Source: Tissierella pigra (GTDB lineage Bacteria; Bacillota; Clostridia; Tissierellales; Tissierellaceae). Taken from it: DNA of 64,000 nt. The notes under the pieces are model-generated. The model was not told the DNA's origin and did not search any database. It saw nothing but the letters and a program-made list of their open reading frames with translations. Every line of letters begins with the position of its first letter. Positions within the stretch are counted from its first letter, which is position 1. The position numbers and the translations under genes were made by a program. Shown here one piece after another: positions 63,743 to 64,000 of the stretch. The DNA is taken from contig NZ_VUNQ01000005.1 of assembly GCF_009695605.1 (NCBI RefSeq), forward strand, positions 1-64,000, in the 5' to 3' direction.

Positions 63743-64000
63743 ATGAAAGACTTATTTTTTAGGGAAAATGTATTGGATATTTTAGATTACCTAGAGGAAG
63801 GACTACATATCATAGATAAAAACGGTATAATAGTGTATTATAATAAGTTTGCACAAGGAATAGATGGAATAGACAGAGAGAAAGTCATAGGCAGACACTT
63901 ACTGGAAGTATACCCATCTTTAACTGATGAAACCAGTACCCTTTTAACAGTAATTCGTACTGGAGAGCCTCTATATAAGAAAGAGCAAACTTTTATCAAC
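63743..64000 (+). CDS. PAS-domain regulator, N-terminal part (probable sigma-54-dependent activator)
   Basis: ATG 63743 behind AAGGAGG opens an 86-codon frame that runs off the window. The visible part is a PAS domain (VLDILDYLEEGLHIIDKNG, VYYNKFAQGIDGIDREKVIG, HLLEVYPSLTDETSTLLTVI, RTGEPLYKKEQTF). This N-terminus is typical of RocR-like sigma-54 activators of amino-acid catabolism in Clostridia. The AAA+ domain is outside the window, so that part is inference. Confidence 0.75.
   Translation, partial: MKDLFFRENVLDILDYLEEGLHIIDKNGIIVYYNKFAQGIDGIDREKVIGRHLLEVYPSLTDETSTLLTVIRTGEPLYKKEQTFIN

Overview
The window is AT-rich DNA from an anaerobic, endospore-forming Firmicute of the class Clostridia/Tissierellia. 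This is inferred from the spore genes (gin, spmAB, sipL, a gerABC operon, spoIIR, sleB-ypeB), T-box leaders, ferredoxin-linked catabolism, a clostridial collagenase and a selenoprotein. No tRNA, rRNA, CRISPR array, prophage or transposase gene was seen. The gene order follows the Bacillus/Clostridium near-origin block (gin - decarboxylase - tmk - darA - holB - ricT - trmN-like - rsmI ... metG - tatD - rnmV - rsmA ... veg ... ispE), interrupted by several accessory insertions.

Layout. 1-1.2 kb: the end of an FtsX-type ABC permease and a stump of its ATPase. 1.4-8.5 kb: the gin-to-rsmI housekeeping block with two tandem DarA-type c-di-AMP receptors. 8.5-11.5 kb: a NurA-HerA pair. 11.8-15.5 kb: a GGDEF/HD-GYP c-di-GMP enzyme, convergent with a G5/3D wall protein. 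15.6-23.9 kb: a tryptophan T-box with two antiterminator/terminator modules driving trpEDCFBA-aroF-aroC, without trpG. 24.5-27.5 kb: a secreted collagenase. 27.6-32.5 kb: a Met T-box, two 117-bp tandem repeats, then metG-tatD-rnmV-rsmA. 32.5-39.4 kb: a repeat-rich unknown protein, an ArsR regulator, ComFB, glutaredoxin, a DUF1858 protein, a membrane protein, a HesB-like selenoprotein behind a CsoR-type operator, mgtE and spmAB. 39.6-41.4 kb: a chemoreceptor with an H-NOX heme domain carrying the O2-binding residue set. 41.6-50.9 kb: a 2-oxoacid:ferredoxin oxidoreductase / ADP-forming acyl-CoA synthetase / 2-hydroxyacid dehydrogenase cluster with two transporters and a FadR-type regulator whose probable operator lies in the first gene's promoter. 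51-61.4 kb: veg, sipL, ispE, a germinant receptor operon, spoIIR and sleB-ypeB. 61.6-64 kb: a lipoprotein, murI and the start of a PAS-domain regulator.

The strongest non-routine signals are: (i) the HesB-like selenoprotein with in-frame TGA at 36234 and a perfect CsoR-type dyad in its promoter; (ii) the trp T-box with one Stem I and two T-box/terminator modules; (iii) three copies of a 190-bp near-palindromic element with matching inverted ends; (iv) 117-bp tandem repeats between the met T-box and metG with compensatory stem changes; (v) the self-contained 2-oxoacid energy-conserving cluster with its FadR-type site; and (vi) the H-NOX chemoreceptor. All assignments come from reading motifs; no database or folding program was run.
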